A DNA stretch of 64,000 nt, from NCBI GenBank assembly GCA_015680685.1, contig MNCI01024352.1:439830-503829 (forward strand), read 5' to 3'. Under the pieces are notes generated by a model. The model ran no database searches and was not told the origin of the DNA. It saw nothing but the letters and a program-made list of their open reading frames with translations. Positions 1-12,049 of the stretch are shown in pieces. The stretch comes from Gnetum montanum. Lineage: Eukaryota > Streptophyta > Gnetopsida > Gnetales > Gnetaceae. The number at the start of each line of letters is the position of its first letter. The stretch's first letter is position 1. Position numbers and translations under genes: made by a program.

Positions 1-1380
1 TTTTCATAACTCATCTTCTTCTTTTGCTACTTGCTCTATCAACCTTTGTATCTAATGAGCTTTTGGTTCATATAGTCTCCCTTGGGCATAAACCCTAATA
101 GTTGTTCTAGTTTTTGCTCTAAGCCCATCTATGATGTGATGGACTTATTCCCTCTAAGAATAACCATAGCTAGGGCATCGATATAAGAGAGAATAATATC
201 TTTCCATGGTAGCATCTAAGGGTTCATATGTTCCCTATTTCAAGTCTTGGATTTTCCTTCTTAGATTAGGCACTCTAAAGTACGTCTGGTATTTTTCATT
301 GAATAGCTCAAGTATACTTCATCGGCAAATAGATTCTGACTCTAAGGACCAATACCAACTTTCTGCTTCCTTAATGAGTGTCCTAGGGAAGAGCTTGAGT
401 TGCTACCAATCATTTTCAATGTTTTGAATGGCACAGGCATTGTGAAGCTTGTAGATGTATTTGTGGATAAGTGTTATATCGTCCGTCAAATTTTGGGATA
501 TTTTTCTTGTCTAAGCACTTGATCCTACTATCTTTCACATGCCTAGTTGGAATCTTAACTACCTTTGCAATGTTAATCATGCTTCGAGTTACCAAAAAAG
601 GCTCATCATTATCATTATTTCATTGTCACTGATGATGTCCTCTATTACCTCTTCATTCATCAGAGGCTTAATGATCAGTATTATTATCCCATTGAGCACC
701 TCCATCATGGCTATTCTTTTTGCAACATCTTTCAGAATCAAAAGAAGAGGAAGATAAGGATGTAGATGAAGAGGATGAAGAGGGAGGAGGACTACCACCA
801 CCATGATGTCTACCAACTTTCCTTTTATTTTCACAATCACATTCATCAGATTTCTTATTATCTTAATACTTGCCCAAGCTCCTACATTGACTACCATCTT
901 TTCTTGAACCTAAATTGTTGATTTTTGACTACAGGTTTAGGGTCACACCCCCATCATCAGTAACAAGGGGTGGAGAATTATCATGTTGAGAGTCCTTATA
1001 GGAAGGGTCCTCATTGTCATCTTGGTTCAACAAGAACAAGATATTAGTGAACTGTTTCACCTTCATAGCCTCATGATGCTTCTCTTGATGTCAATATCTC
1101 CTACATTGTGTGTTAGTGGGATGGTAGTCCTAATAGACTTATTCATGAACAACATACTCTTCTTGAAGATCATGAATGTCTAACTTCTTAAGAGTTCAAA
1201 GCAGCATAATAAGCACAGATCAATTAGGGGGCATTACAATGTTTCCCTCCATATCATGCCATTACAGTTGCTCATCCTAATGCAAGATGAAGGTGAAGTT
1301 AAGCACATACTCATATGGATGAGTATGTATTAGTTTGCACTCCTATGGAATTGGTAGTTTGACATTGTCATGCCTATGAG
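1..1380 (-). pseudogene. E1 gag remnant, Athila-like Ty3/gypsy
   Basis: Read on the minus strand, this aligns piece by piece with the gag regions of E2 (7,079-9,450) and E3 (21,687-24,100). Shared blocks are a Ser-rich stretch near 750-800, the segment reading IPTRHVKDSRIK-like near 560-520 (E2: IPSKHVRDSQIK), and a stretch near 60-100 matching the 'tatgcccaagga' block of E2 at 8,500. Gag would form the particle shell of the element. The frame is broken by many stops, and the 3' part lies outside the window to the left. The short ORFs on both strands here are not conserved frames. The gag identity rests on homology between the three copies plus the flanking PBS and LTR. Confidence 0.75.
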
Positions 1381-1524
1381 AAGAAGAAGACATTTTATAA
1401 CAAACAAAATGATCAATGTGCTTTTTAAATTAAATGGCGTGTGAGAGTGATGTTGGGATTAGGTTCATCAAATGATATTAATGATATTCACTAATCCTAG
1501 ACAATGCACATTTCAACAAACAAA

Positions 1525-1543
1525 GTCCCTAAAAATAGTGCCA
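1525..1543 (-). other. E1 primer binding site, decayed tRNA-Asp type
   Basis: The minus strand reads TGGCACTATTTTTAGGGAC. Athila-group elements typically carry TGGCGCCGTTGCCGGGGA, complementary to the tRNA-Asp 3' end. Seven of 18 positions differ, six of them by C-to-T or G-to-A. It lies one base inside the LTR end, as in E2. Confidence 0.65.
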
Positions 1544-2526
1544 ATGATAAGTGGTCGAGGTACCCCTATGCCTAACCATACGAATCACAAAGCATTCATG
1601 TGCTATCCAGTCAAATTCTGTGAACTCTATAGTTTCCAATACACTAGCCTTCTAGAAAGTGAATCTTGCCCTAAGGTCATTTGTTGTCTTTCCAATTACA
1701 CTTGTGATGTATAAAAGATAGTTAAGTGTAATCAAGGCATATGATTTTTATTATTTTATGTTTTATGTTCTGTGTTGCTTAGGGTAGAGAGATGAAGTAA
1801 TTTAATAACTAATTTAATTTGACTAACTAACTAATCTCTAACTACTCCTAACATAAGCATATAGTCCCACTTTCCATACATATCTTAAACCCATGTATCC
1901 ACTATTGGGTTACCAAGCACTACACTATTGGGTAAACCAAGCAATAACACTACTGGTATTACCAAGCAAATACGTGTTTACACTTGAAGTGATTGTACTT
2001 TTGTACTTATTCTATTTAGCTTAATTAATTAACGTATTACTTAAAGTTTAATTTATCTTAATTAATTGCATATTTCATGAAAATAATAAATGCATAAATA
2101 AATCATTAATATATTCTAAGTGCTACAAGGTTTGATCAAAAGGCTCATATTTATTTCCATACACATTGATGTGGTCAAGTACAACAATGCTCAAATAAAG
2201 ATCCCTACACTTTCTAACTCCTGCTACGAGCACTCAAAGAAATATTCTAACTTTCAAATGGGAAAACTATAAAATCTTTGCTACTACTATGACTTCTAAG
2301 CTAATAAACATGGTTGGGAGCTTGTATTTATAGTTTTTGATATAGTATTGTGTCAACAAGGCCCTATAGACATAGCAAACAGTACATCTATGAGGCCCTA
2401 TCGATGGGGTAACACCACATAAACAAGGCCCCATTGACAAGGCCACGTCAACAAGGGTCCATTGATGTGACACTTTGATGCTCATCACTTTTCTAATTTT
2501 ATTATATTTTCTAGTTTGAAGTAACA
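1544..2526 (-). repeat. E1 5' LTR
   Basis: On the minus strand it begins TGTTACTTC at 2,526 and ends CA just before the PBS. It aligns with the LTRs of E2 and E3. The clearest shared block is the 'TTGGTAAT...AATAGTG' segment (plus 1,890-1,975 here, 6,533-6,590 in E2, 21,130-21,200 in E3). Boundaries are inferred from TG...CA and homology; the second LTR lies outside the window. Confidence 0.65.
2325..2332 (-). promoter_or_regulatory. TATA box of E1 LTR
   Basis: The minus strand reads TATAAATA, at the same place in the LTR as the TATA boxes of E2 (6,173) and E3 (20,785). The short GGCC/CCATTGA-rich stretch upstream (plus 2,360-2,470) may hold promoter elements. Confidence 0.6.
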
Positions 2527-4511
2527 TTAAGGTTTCCCATTCTTTTCCTTCTCTTTCAAGGAAAGTTTCTCCAAAGCTACTGTAGTAACTTCTTCCTTTT
2601 ATTCTTTGAAAATTTTGAAATTATCATAATGGATCATAGATTCCACATATAAGTATGCATCACTTCTTAAAATTTCATGGTTCTTAAATATACATTATAT
2701 TCTAAAATCCAACTAATATTTGACTCCATTGTAGATTTCCTTTTTTGCATCCTTCAACAACTTGAATGTATTCTCCTAGATATTCCTTTTCATCTTCCAT
2801 TCATAAGAATATGTAATTCTTATGAATGTAAGATAATTTTGACCTATCACCATATCACAAATATATATTTTAACTTAGTAGCATCTTTCTTCAAGAGCAT
2901 GCTCTTTAGACATCTCAAGATCAACAAACAAATCTTCATCAACTTCATTATCCTTAAGTTTCCTCCTTAACATGCTTATCTTGAACTTATGGTGGTGGAC
3001 TGTAAATATTATGCTTTCCTATTGCAACCTTAGAATCATCTTCTACATTCTAAATCTTCTTTATGCATGTGTTTTTTCCTAATGCTAATATAGCTATTCT
3101 TTCCTTCTTTGTGAAGCCTACCTTGTTTAAGTAACTAGAACAATGGTAGTCACAAAGAAAATTGTACTTGATCTTGATCTAACAATTTATTTGTTCTACA
3201 AATTTCTAACTTCAATTTTAGACAACAAAACTAGAATCATCATGTCTATAGGAAAGCTAGACTATACAAGTCAATTTAAAATTTTTTTCATACACAAATG
3301 CTTAAGAAACTACCAACACACTTCTTTTTTTTCTATTCACCTTGGAAATGAAACAAAGTAATCTCATCAAATTCTCATAATATTATCACAATTTGATCAT
3401 AATTATCTCATTGCCATAATTTTATCTCTCAATTTTTAGTTCAAATTTCTTAGTTTTATAGGGCATTTGAATTACACATGAAAGTTCATATTTATGTTTA
3501 ATGAATCTGTCTTGGAGGCTCAATTAGAAGTATTTAATGATTTTAATTAGAAACTCTAACAAGGATTTCATCCATTTCTTATTGTATAAGATTTGCATGT
3601 TGGAGGATCTATTATTTTGATATTTGAATTAGTGTTTTATGTTGATTTGTGAAGGTTTTGGAGATCTCTCTTGGGGTTTTTCATAATCCTCATCCCTTCT
3701 CAAAAATTTCAAAAGTATTTGATGTTGTAGGCCAAATTGGCATTAAGGATTACTTGATTTAGTGTTCTCTCATAGTTCTAGACATTTTGATTCCAAATCT
3801 AAGCTTTTAGAAGGTTGATTTGGTCTTTGTTTCTCAAGGATGTCATTCTTACAAGCTATTTTGAGGCTCATGTAATGAATTCAATTTGCATGTCATAGTA
3901 AATTTTATTGCATGTCTATTTATATAGGTTTATTTTGGTTTCTAATGTCTCTCAATGCTATGGCTAAATTTTGAAGATTAATATTATTTACCCTTAACTT
4001 AGGGTTGTTTCATGCATTTAATTTTTTAAGTTTTAGGTCATATTGTTGGACATCGATTCTAATAATACCAATTAATATCATTGTTCATGATATTGATTTT
4101 CATAGATCTAGTGTTAAAAATCAATATGTTTGTATTCTAAAAATTGGAAGCACTAGACATATAGCCAACTGTTGCTCTATTGATTCCAATCGATATAGTT
4201 CTTTTTCATCTCGTTACATATTGCCCCAACGATGTCAATTGATATGTTTGTAGGAAAATCTAGAGAGCATCTTACCCAGATATTGCTCCAACAATAGAGA
4301 TCAATATCCAAAGAATGATCTCAATTCTAGTACCTTGGGCAATATTCAATGAAAACATCAGATTTATGAGTAATTTCTTGTCATTAAGGCTAGATCTTGG
4401 TCATTCTTAAGAATAATAGATTTAACTATTTTACAATTTCATAATGGAATGCATATGATTACTAAGGATATTAATATTTATCCAAGTAGTTATCTTTTTA
4501 ACTAAATACAT
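2527..4511. other. Unassigned AT-rich DNA
   Basis: No coding region, element end or RNA gene could be supported. Small structures are a perfect hairpin at 2,798-2,828 (13-bp arms, 5-nt loop) and a 14-bp palindrome AAGAGCATGCTCTT at 2,893-2,906. At 4,040-4,330 the dinucleotide-like motif ATTGAT/ATCGAT recurs. The short ORFs (for example 2,677-2,970 and 4,005-4,253) show no recognisable domain. Confidence 0.5.
2798..2828. repeat. Perfect inverted repeat (hairpin)
   Basis: Arms CATTCATAAGAAT and ATTCTTATGAATG are 13 bp each with an ATGTA loop. It is not followed by a recognisable transposon end; it may be chance in AT-rich DNA or a remnant of a small inverted-repeat element. Confidence 0.5.
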
Positions 4512-4799
4512 CTATTTATTCAAAAAGGCTTTGGTTAAAGAATCCCTAACAACACTACGTAAATCGACAATGGGTAGATAAATGTTTTTATCACTAAACA
4601 TATAGAGTACAATTTCTTCATTTACAGGAACATGTAAAGACATATCTCCATTGAAGAACTCAATCATGTTATCATTATAGAACTTAAGGATTTTCATTGA
4701 GTTTCCATCTAAAACTATGTTTTTTGACAACAGGTCTATAGTTGCATAGCCTTTCTTCCCTATCTTCATTAGTTGTTTCAACACTTTAGGCTCAACCAT
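4512..4799 (-). CDS. Unrecognised 95-aa ORF
   Basis: An open frame of 95 codons with ATG and stop. The product is mixed polar and hydrophobic, with no signal peptide or membrane segment that I can see. Upstream on the same strand (4,800-5,848) the frame is stop-ridden, so this may be the tail of a decayed longer gene, perhaps one belonging to the copia-type LTR at 5,860-6,017. I do not recognise the family. It could also be a chance ORF in AT-rich DNA. Confidence 0.25.
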   Translation of the reverse strand: MVEPKVLKQLMKIGKKGYATIDLLSKNIVLDGNSMKILKFYNDNMIEFFNGDMSLHVPVNEEIVLYMFSDKNIYLPIVDLRSVVRDSLTKAFLNK

Positions 4800-5848
4800 T
4801 AGTTGTAGGTATTTTATACTAAAAATGATATTATGGTTGATTTCAAATTTTCCTTTAATTATCTATATCAATGGAATTTTAAACAATTAATTTGCATAAA
4901 GAATAACATCAAAATTATATTTCCTTTCTTGATTCATTATGATACTTCATACTTGAACTTAAGGATTGTAGATTTGAAAGAAGACTGTGCTTGTGTAAGA
5001 ATGAAATTCTTGTTGTATTTGCTCTTTCTCTTTGCTTTCAATGGCTTGAACTATCATAGATGAGTTTATTTTATACCTAATATCTTTTATTTCATCATAT
5101 TTCCATTTTTATGTATTCATATGTTTCATAAAAGTATAATAGTCAATGTCTTACAACACATCTTTATCTTTATTTATTCCCCTTACAAATGTTACAATGA
5201 GCTAACATGAAGTTAGTTTAACTTAACTCATTTTAAAAATGTTTTAGGTTATCTCAAGTTTTTCTATGATAAATTTGGGAAATAAGGCTTTTTCTAAGAA
5301 AACTTGACAATTGATTTTTGGGATGAGCTTCATGATTTTCTCATGGATCTTTATTATTGCTTATGAAATTTGGTATTATGATAATTATTCATTCTTAGGT
5401 TAATTAGTATGATTTTGATACACCTTACTAGCTCTATCTTGATTTTATAACAAGTTCTAAAGGTTGTTCAACTTGTCTTCCATTCTTCATAGTACATTTA
5501 TGATGTAACTTAGGCAACGTTCTATAATTTTCTATCAAAGTATTCTATCATTGATTTTCTATCAAAGTATTCTATCATTGATTTGCTATTATTTTCCAAT
5601 ATTTTATAAGATGTAGGAGGACTCCATCAATAGTAGTTCTAGAACTTATCAATGTTTCATGAATATTCTCCATTTTTGTAATATTATAGTTTTTTATTTG
5701 CTCAATCAAGATCCTTTTTTCTTGCCCTAGTTAACTCCTTCCATAGATCTCTATTTACAAATTTTTTATGATCATTATTGATGAGGTAACATCTTTTTAA
5801 CTGAACTTCGATCATTATTTAGTCAATCTTTATTTAATCACAACCTTT
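4800..5848. other. Unassigned AT-rich region
   Basis: No supported gene. If the LTR at 5,860-6,017 is real, this would be its internal region on the minus strand, but no gag, PR, INT or RT motif could be read. It contains a perfect 27-bp tandem duplication at 5,527-5,580. Confidence 0.4.
5527..5580. repeat. Perfect 2 x 27-bp tandem duplication
   Basis: The 27-bp unit at 5,527-5,553 is repeated without a mismatch at 5,554-5,580. Identity in an otherwise decayed region suggests a recent slippage duplication. Confidence 0.9.
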
Positions 5849-5859
5849 CTTTGATACCA

Positions 5860-6017
5860 TGTTATAGTTTCTTTTCATGTTACTTGACAACTCTAATATA
5901 CCCAAGAATCATGTGGTTATGTACATAACTTTATAACTTGATCAACTTATTCTTTTGGTAATAAATCTTATAACTGAAAATATTTACAAACATCATAAGT
6001 TATAAATTACACTAACA
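5860..6017 (-). repeat. Possible small Ty1/copia-type LTR with PBS
   Basis: On the minus strand it begins TGTTA and ends TAACA, the usual short inverted ends of plant copia LTRs. It is followed immediately by TGGTATCAAAG (plus 5,849-5,859), close to the initiator-tRNA-Met PBS TGGTATCAGAG. At 158 bp it would be a short LTR, as in TRIM or small copia elements. The matching second LTR was not found in 4,000-5,850, so this could be a truncated element. The right end is set by the start of the E2 LTR. Confidence 0.4.
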
Positions 6018-6933
6018 ACTATTGGACTTACAATGGGAACAATAGTGATAAAACATATTTTTGATGAGCCATGATATCATATCTACAATATCGCATCTAT
6101 GATATCATATCTATAACATCATAGTTCTACATACATCATTGTTGATGAGATGTAGTGGCTCCTATTCATTCCTATAAATACCAACACTTGGTTGCACCAA
6201 TTAACAACTTTCATTACACCCTTAGCAAAACTCTTGCAGTTTGTTTTCATAGTTTACACTTAGTGATAGATTGAATGCTTGCAATGTGGTGTTAAACATA
6301 ATTCATGAATGGAAATAAAGATCAAGATTGTTTACCACCATTACAACATCTACTTAGTTTCTTTGTTTTACTTAGCTAATTTCTCTACTTAGCTTAATTC
6401 TTATTTCTTTAATATGCTCATCTTAGCTTTGTCTTTTACATTTCTCAAGTACTTTACTTTTCCATGTTCATTAGTAGGGTAGAATAAGTATGATTAGTTT
6501 CAAACGTATAAGTGTAATTGTTTGGTAATCTTAATAGTGTTATTACTTGGTTCACCCAGTAGCATAACACTTGCTAACCCAATAACAATTACATGAGACC
6601 AAGACATGTACAACAAGCTAGGAATGGTTACTCATCACCATAGGATAGAATAAACATGCATTTCTGTTATCACTTAGACTTAGATTTTATTCTCACTTTC
6701 ATTATGTTTGCACTTAGAAGTAATATGAGCTAACAATATCATGATATCATATGCCTCACTTAGAGTTAAACCATACATTCTCAGTTTACTAACTCAATGT
6801 GGGAAGACAATGATCATGAACCAATTATCAACTTCTAACATACTTACATTGGCCATCCATGGATTACAATTTATTCACACATGTGCACTCATGACTTGTA
6901 TGGTAGAGTGTTGGGATATCTAGCCACTAATCA
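6018..6933 (+). repeat. E2 5' LTR
   Basis: Homologous to the LTR of E3 (about 20,655-21,542) and, inverted, to E1. It ends with CA just before the PBS. The left border is approximate, set by alignment to the TG start of E1. Confidence 0.65.
6173..6180 (+). promoter_or_regulatory. TATA box of E2 LTR
   Basis: TATAAATA, aligned with the TATA boxes of E1 and E3. Repeated ATATCATATCTA-type motifs lie 60-110 bp upstream. Confidence 0.6.
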
Positions 6934-6934
6934 T

Positions 6935-6953
6935 TGGCGTTGTTGTTGAGGAT
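6935..6953 (+). other. E2 primer binding site, decayed tRNA-Asp type
   Basis: Reads TGGCGTTGTTGTTGAGGAT. Against the Athila-type TGGCGCCGTTGCCGGGGA there are five differences, all C-to-T or G-to-A. Confidence 0.7.
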
Positions 6954-7078
6954 GTATCAATATCTGCTTAGTATTTTATCTAACAAAGTTTGTTGTATTA
7001 AGAATCACAAATTTTATCTTTTACATCTTTAATCAATATTCTTAACACACGCACACTTAAGAGTGTCAAACATATAAA

Positions 7079-9460
7079 ATAGCTTCTACACTTAAGGAAA
7101 AGTCACCACCTTCTAATGAAACTTAAAAAATTCATAACAATAAAATTGATGAAGAAGACTAAAAATGCAACCATGCAAACTAGAATTTAATTTGTTCATA
7201 CAAATCCATATTATCTTGATTTCACATTTTTCTTCCACCAAGATAAGTAGCTAAGGTGGAGAAATTTGTAGGGAAACATAGTTTTGCCTCCCAAATGTTC
7301 AACACCATGAATGCTACAAGAAACCTAATGACATTGAACCTTGGTTATGCTCAAGAAGGATATCATATTATTAAACACATGACCAAGTCATATCAACCCA
7401 TGAAAGCACAAGTAAGAAGGGATACTACCATGGAGGCAAGAAATGAGAACAATAAAGGAAAGAAAGTAACTAACAATGTTGTCCTTGAAGAAATCAATGA
7501 TGATACATTCATAATGGAAAAACTCCATCAAACCCATGAATTCCATTCACAAACACCTATCACTCGTCTGGAGGAACTTATCAAAATACAATTGCATTTG
7601 GCCCTTGTGAAAACACCTAGGAAAGATGCAAAAGACTTCAAACTAGGTAGAACTCAAGGCCTAGAGCTTTTGCCAAACCATAAGAGGATGAATCACAGAG
7701 CCACAAAATGAGAACTAGCCAACACCATTCTCCAACTACTTCCTCTTCCTCCTCACAATCATCAATGAAATTTGACAAGAAGGAACAAAGACCTAGAGAC
7801 TATGATAAGGAAAGATGTAGGGATCATGAGAGACATGAATACCAAAGAAGGTATCATTATGAAGAAGAAAATGATTATGAAAAATGAAGAGATAGGATCA
7901 AGCATGAAGAAAGAGAAAGATGCTATGAGCATCAAAGGGGTCATAGCTACAATAGAGTTTGTAAACCCAAAGATCATTAAGAGCCCCTCTTGGCCACTCA
8001 TAGCATGATTAACATTAGATAAGCAATGTATATCCCTAGCAAGCATGTAAGGGATAGTCAGATCAAGCAATTGAACATGAATAACATTCCCAAGTTTGAA
8101 TGTGGATATAATGCAAATTCACAGCACCATCTTCAAGCATTTCACAATGCCTACATCTTCAAAACATTGAGAATGATTGGCATAAGTTAAAGTTGTTTCC
8201 TAGAACACTCATCAAGGAAGCAAAAAGATGGTACTGATTCTTAGAACTAGAAATAATCTAAATATGGAGTACCATGCTAGAACTCTTTAATGACAAGTAT
8301 CAAAATTATTAATGAGTGTCCAATTTAAGGAAACAAATTCAAGGATGGAAGCAAGGGACACATGAATCCCTTGATGTGGTAATGGATAGATATTATTCTT
8401 TACTACATAGATTCCTATGCCATGGATTTTCACAAAGGAAACAACTAAGGCATAGTATTGATGGGTAAAGGAACAAGACTAGATAAACCCTTAGGATATA
8501 TGCCCAAGGAAGATTATCAAAAATGGTAGCCCACCTAATTCAAAGACTTATAGACCAAGTGGCCAAAGAAGAAAGAGAATTGAAGAAAAGGAAATCAGCT
8601 CAAGAGCACAACCAAGATCCTACAATAAGAAAAAGAGATGTTAGAATGTACGATAGACAAGAAGATGAAACGTTAGAAGAGGTTATTCAAAAGAAGACTC
8701 TACCCATTTAGAAATCAATCAATGACATTACAACAAAGATAGAGAAAATGTGGAACTTAGTGGATGAAACATTTGCTACTATACTCAAGATAGTAGAGGA
8801 AAATACTAAACAAGCACTAAATAAGAACAAAGAAAAGAAGAGATAATAAATAAGAGAATTACAAACATGAAGGAAAAGTTGCTATAGTTGAGGAATTAAT
8901 AGAATCCAGTTTGAAAGATGAAGAAGGATGCAAAGTATGCTAATAGGAACATCCTAAGGGATGTTGTCCTATCATGGCCCACTTGGAAGAGTCTAGAGTA
9001 TATGCATTTAACTTGAGATTTTTCAAGAAGTAGATGCTAAAACAATTACCTTACCCTCAAGGTAATCTCAAATAACCATTTCAACAATCATACTATCCCA
9101 GTAGAGCCCTATCCTTAACCATAAGAGCAATATTGGCAACAATGGCAACAACCACAAGCATGGGGAATGCCATTTACAAGGCAGTAATATCCATATAGTT
9201 AACCAAACCCTTATGGATATTAAGTTCAATGTCCAATCTCTCTAGGAAATGCTTTAGTCTATACTTCCTCTCATTACTATTCACTAGAGTACTATAGGTC
9301 CAACACTACCAAAATGGATCCAAATCCTTATGCACATCAAACAACAACTAGTTCATCAATTCAACCTCCTAATTCTCTACCACTAGTACTACCAACACTT
9401 ATGCAAGGAGAACTACCAACACAGTAGTAGTAAAAGAATGCTACTAGGGTAGTAAATATG
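7079..9460 (+). pseudogene. E2 gag
   Basis: Capsid/nucleocapsid protein of E2. The start aligned with the E3 ATG at 21,687 is here ATA, so the initiator is lost. The longest open piece is 7,256-7,711 (151 codons). The region then shows a Ser/Arg/Asp-rich charged stretch (7,700-7,990), a retrotransposon-gag-like block near 8,200-8,450 with LELFNDKYQ-like sequence, and a basic/acidic stretch. A zinc-knuckle-like motif near 8,930-8,970 (E3 form: CKVC..EH....C) is followed by a Pro/Gln/Tyr-rich tail. In-frame stops, often TAG, interrupt it throughout, so no protein is expected. Confidence 0.75.
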
Positions 9461-10020
9461 CAAGAGGATGTGATAATAAATGAAACTAGATCTAAGAAAC
9501 ATCCATTTTTTAAAACAAGTCCAAAAAATATTCAAAGGGATGGGAACTTCACCCACATTAACCCCATCCACACATACTCCTTAAGGGAATACCACGCTTC
9601 CATTTTCTACAAACCCAAAGTTGACCACTGTCATGCTCACTCAAACTATCACACATTGGATCAAGGTAGTAGAAATTCCCAAGAATTGAATAGATTCCAA
9701 AATTTCCTTAGTATATCTCTAAATAGTAGGACATAAACCATGCAAAGCTTTACTAGATTCTGGGTTAGGAATAAACCTGCAATATGTGTACAAAGCTTGG
9801 AATCTTCCTCCACTAAAGAATAGTAACATCTGATTAAAGATTGCAGACTAATCAATCATAGTTCTACTAGGATAGGTGGATGATGTCATTACCATCATAA
9901 CTAGCTGGTCTTATCCTATTAACTTCTTAGTAAACATGTGGAGAAAAATAAGGCAGAATTTCCTATAATCATGGGAAGAGAATGGCTTAGCACTGTGGAC
10001 GCTAAGCTAGGAATTAGAGA
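9461..10020 (+). pseudogene. E2 aspartic protease region
   Basis: The retropepsin would cleave the polyprotein. The active-site block LLDSG is at 9,750-9,764, with the catalytic Asp at 9,756-9,758. The downstream flap-strand block reads FPIIMGREWL near 9,960-9,990, equivalent to ILGRAWL of plant Ty3/gypsy proteases. Stops lie between the two blocks. E3 has the same arrangement with LLDSGS at 24,339. Confidence 0.65.
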
Positions 10021-10479
10021 TTTGTCCTTGAAAATTTCCAAGGAATATGAGGCTAGAACCATACAAAGACACTAAGTTCCATGTATTACATACAATGATA
10101 ATGGATGGAATTGCATGTGGAAAATTTAGATCATCAAATAAAAAATTAATACAACATGCAATCAATGTGTAGAAGATATGTGTGTGCAGCAATGCCTATA
10201 TGTAGCAACCACAAAATAAGAAGGCACCCAGTGGTTGATTGTTGAAAAAGAGATAGAGTCCAAAATGTACATGGAATCATCTAATCAAATTATAAATGCC
10301 TATGTTGAAGAAGTTGATGAGTTAGAGCAGTTAAGAAAGAAACACACCTATGTACACTCACATCAAGAAGAAGACATCGAATGAGGAAAACTAGAAATTC
10401 TAGACAAATATGAACTAGAATCTTCAGAACTTAGGGCCCTACTGGATGTACTAGAATATGAATTTTTGAATAACAAGAA

Positions 10480-11870
10480 ACCAATTATTATTAATGCCAT
10501 TCTTGATAAAAAAATATAAGAGAAATTTTTGGAAGTGGTGAATAAATGGTTGACAACATTTGCATGGTCCTATGATGAAATAATAAGTATAGATCCACGC
10601 ATATGTCAACACCAAATTTATATAGATCTAGTTGTTAAACCACAATGCTAGCCTCAAAGAATATTGAATCAAAAACTCAAAGAAGTGGTAAAAGAGGAGA
10701 TTGAGAAACTATTAAAAGTAGGATTCTTCTATCCAATAACCAATAGTGAATGAGTGAAGGATCTGCATAGACTTCTAGTTGTTGAATTCAACATATTCAA
10801 GGATCATTTTTCTTTACCATTTATTCACTAAGTCCTTGACACCATTTTAGGACACTAGTGCTACAATTTCCTTGATGGATACAACCAGTATAATTAGATC
10901 TACATTGCACTAGAAGATCAAGAAAAGACTACATTCATAAGTCCATGGGGGACATCTACTTATAGTCAGGTGCCTTTTGGCTTGTGTAATGCTCCCACTA
11001 CTTTCCAAAGACTAGTACTGAGCATCTTCCAAAAAACAGATTAGTATGGAGTAGAGGTATTTGTGGATTATTTTCTCCCTTATGGTCTAGACTTAAAACA
11101 AGCATTGGACCAATTAGAGTAAGTTTTGAAAAGATGTGTTGAAACTAATTTAAAGATCAATTGGCAAAAAAGCCATCTAATGGTCCAAGAAGGTATTATT
11201 CTGGGACATAAGATATCCTAGAAAGTAATAGATGTAGATCTTGAGATAAGAGTTATTTAAAACATCACCTAGAGGCCATAGACTATTAAGGATGTTTAAT
11301 CATTCCTTGGCCATACAAGAAACTATATAAGATTCATTGAAAATTGGTTAAATATAGGAAAGTTGCTAGTGCAACTAACAAAGAAATATGCACCATTCTA
11401 ATGAATAGAATAGTGTGAGAAGGCATTCGAGACATTAAAGTAGAAGCTAATTGAAATACCAATTCTTCAAGCTCCGGATTGGTCTAAGCCCTTCCACATT
11501 ATGAAAAATGCTTCAAACTACACATTGAATGTAGTATTTACATAGCTTGATGATAAAAAAAAAAGAACATATTACATACACTATACTAATCGAAGAATCA
11601 CTGAAGCATAACTCAACTACACTACAAGAGAAAAGGAGCTTATGGTCCTGGTGTATGTAGTTGAAAAATTTAGACATTATGTGCTTGAATATCCTATTTA
11701 TGTCCACATGGATCATAGTGTCATCTAATTTCTAATGTATAAACCAATGATTAGTCCAAGGGTGATATGATGGCTCATGATATTATAAGATTTTAATATC
11801 ACAATGACAGAGAAAAAAGGAACTAAAAATGTTGTAGCCTATCATTTTTCAAGACTAAGATGGGAATCAC
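10480..11870 (+). pseudogene. E2 reverse transcriptase and RNase H
   Basis: RT blocks in order: KLKEVVKEEIEKLLKVGF (near 10,670-10,725), DHFSLPF (10,803), LDGY.QYN (10,873), TTFISPWGT (10,930), PFGLCNAPTTFQR (10,974) and the catalytic block FVDY at about 11,058, where the family has DD. EGIILGHKIS and SFLGH follow. RNase H covers 11,480-11,760, with FHIMKNAS, NYTTREKELM and FRHYVLEY. The segment that normally holds VVPKKGGK...RVCIDYR is short or garbled here. Many stops; not functional. Confidence 0.8.
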
Positions 11871-12049
11871 GTGAATAGGAAAAATCATTATCAGATAAAT
11901 TTTCCAATTAAAATTTGTTTACAAGAACAACAATGGCTATCAACTTAATAGAAAAGTTATGGATTATAGACTACATGACTTATCTCACTACACAAGAGCT
12001 TCCTATTGAGTGGAATAAGAAACAAAATGAATAGTTCCTCCATAGAGGT

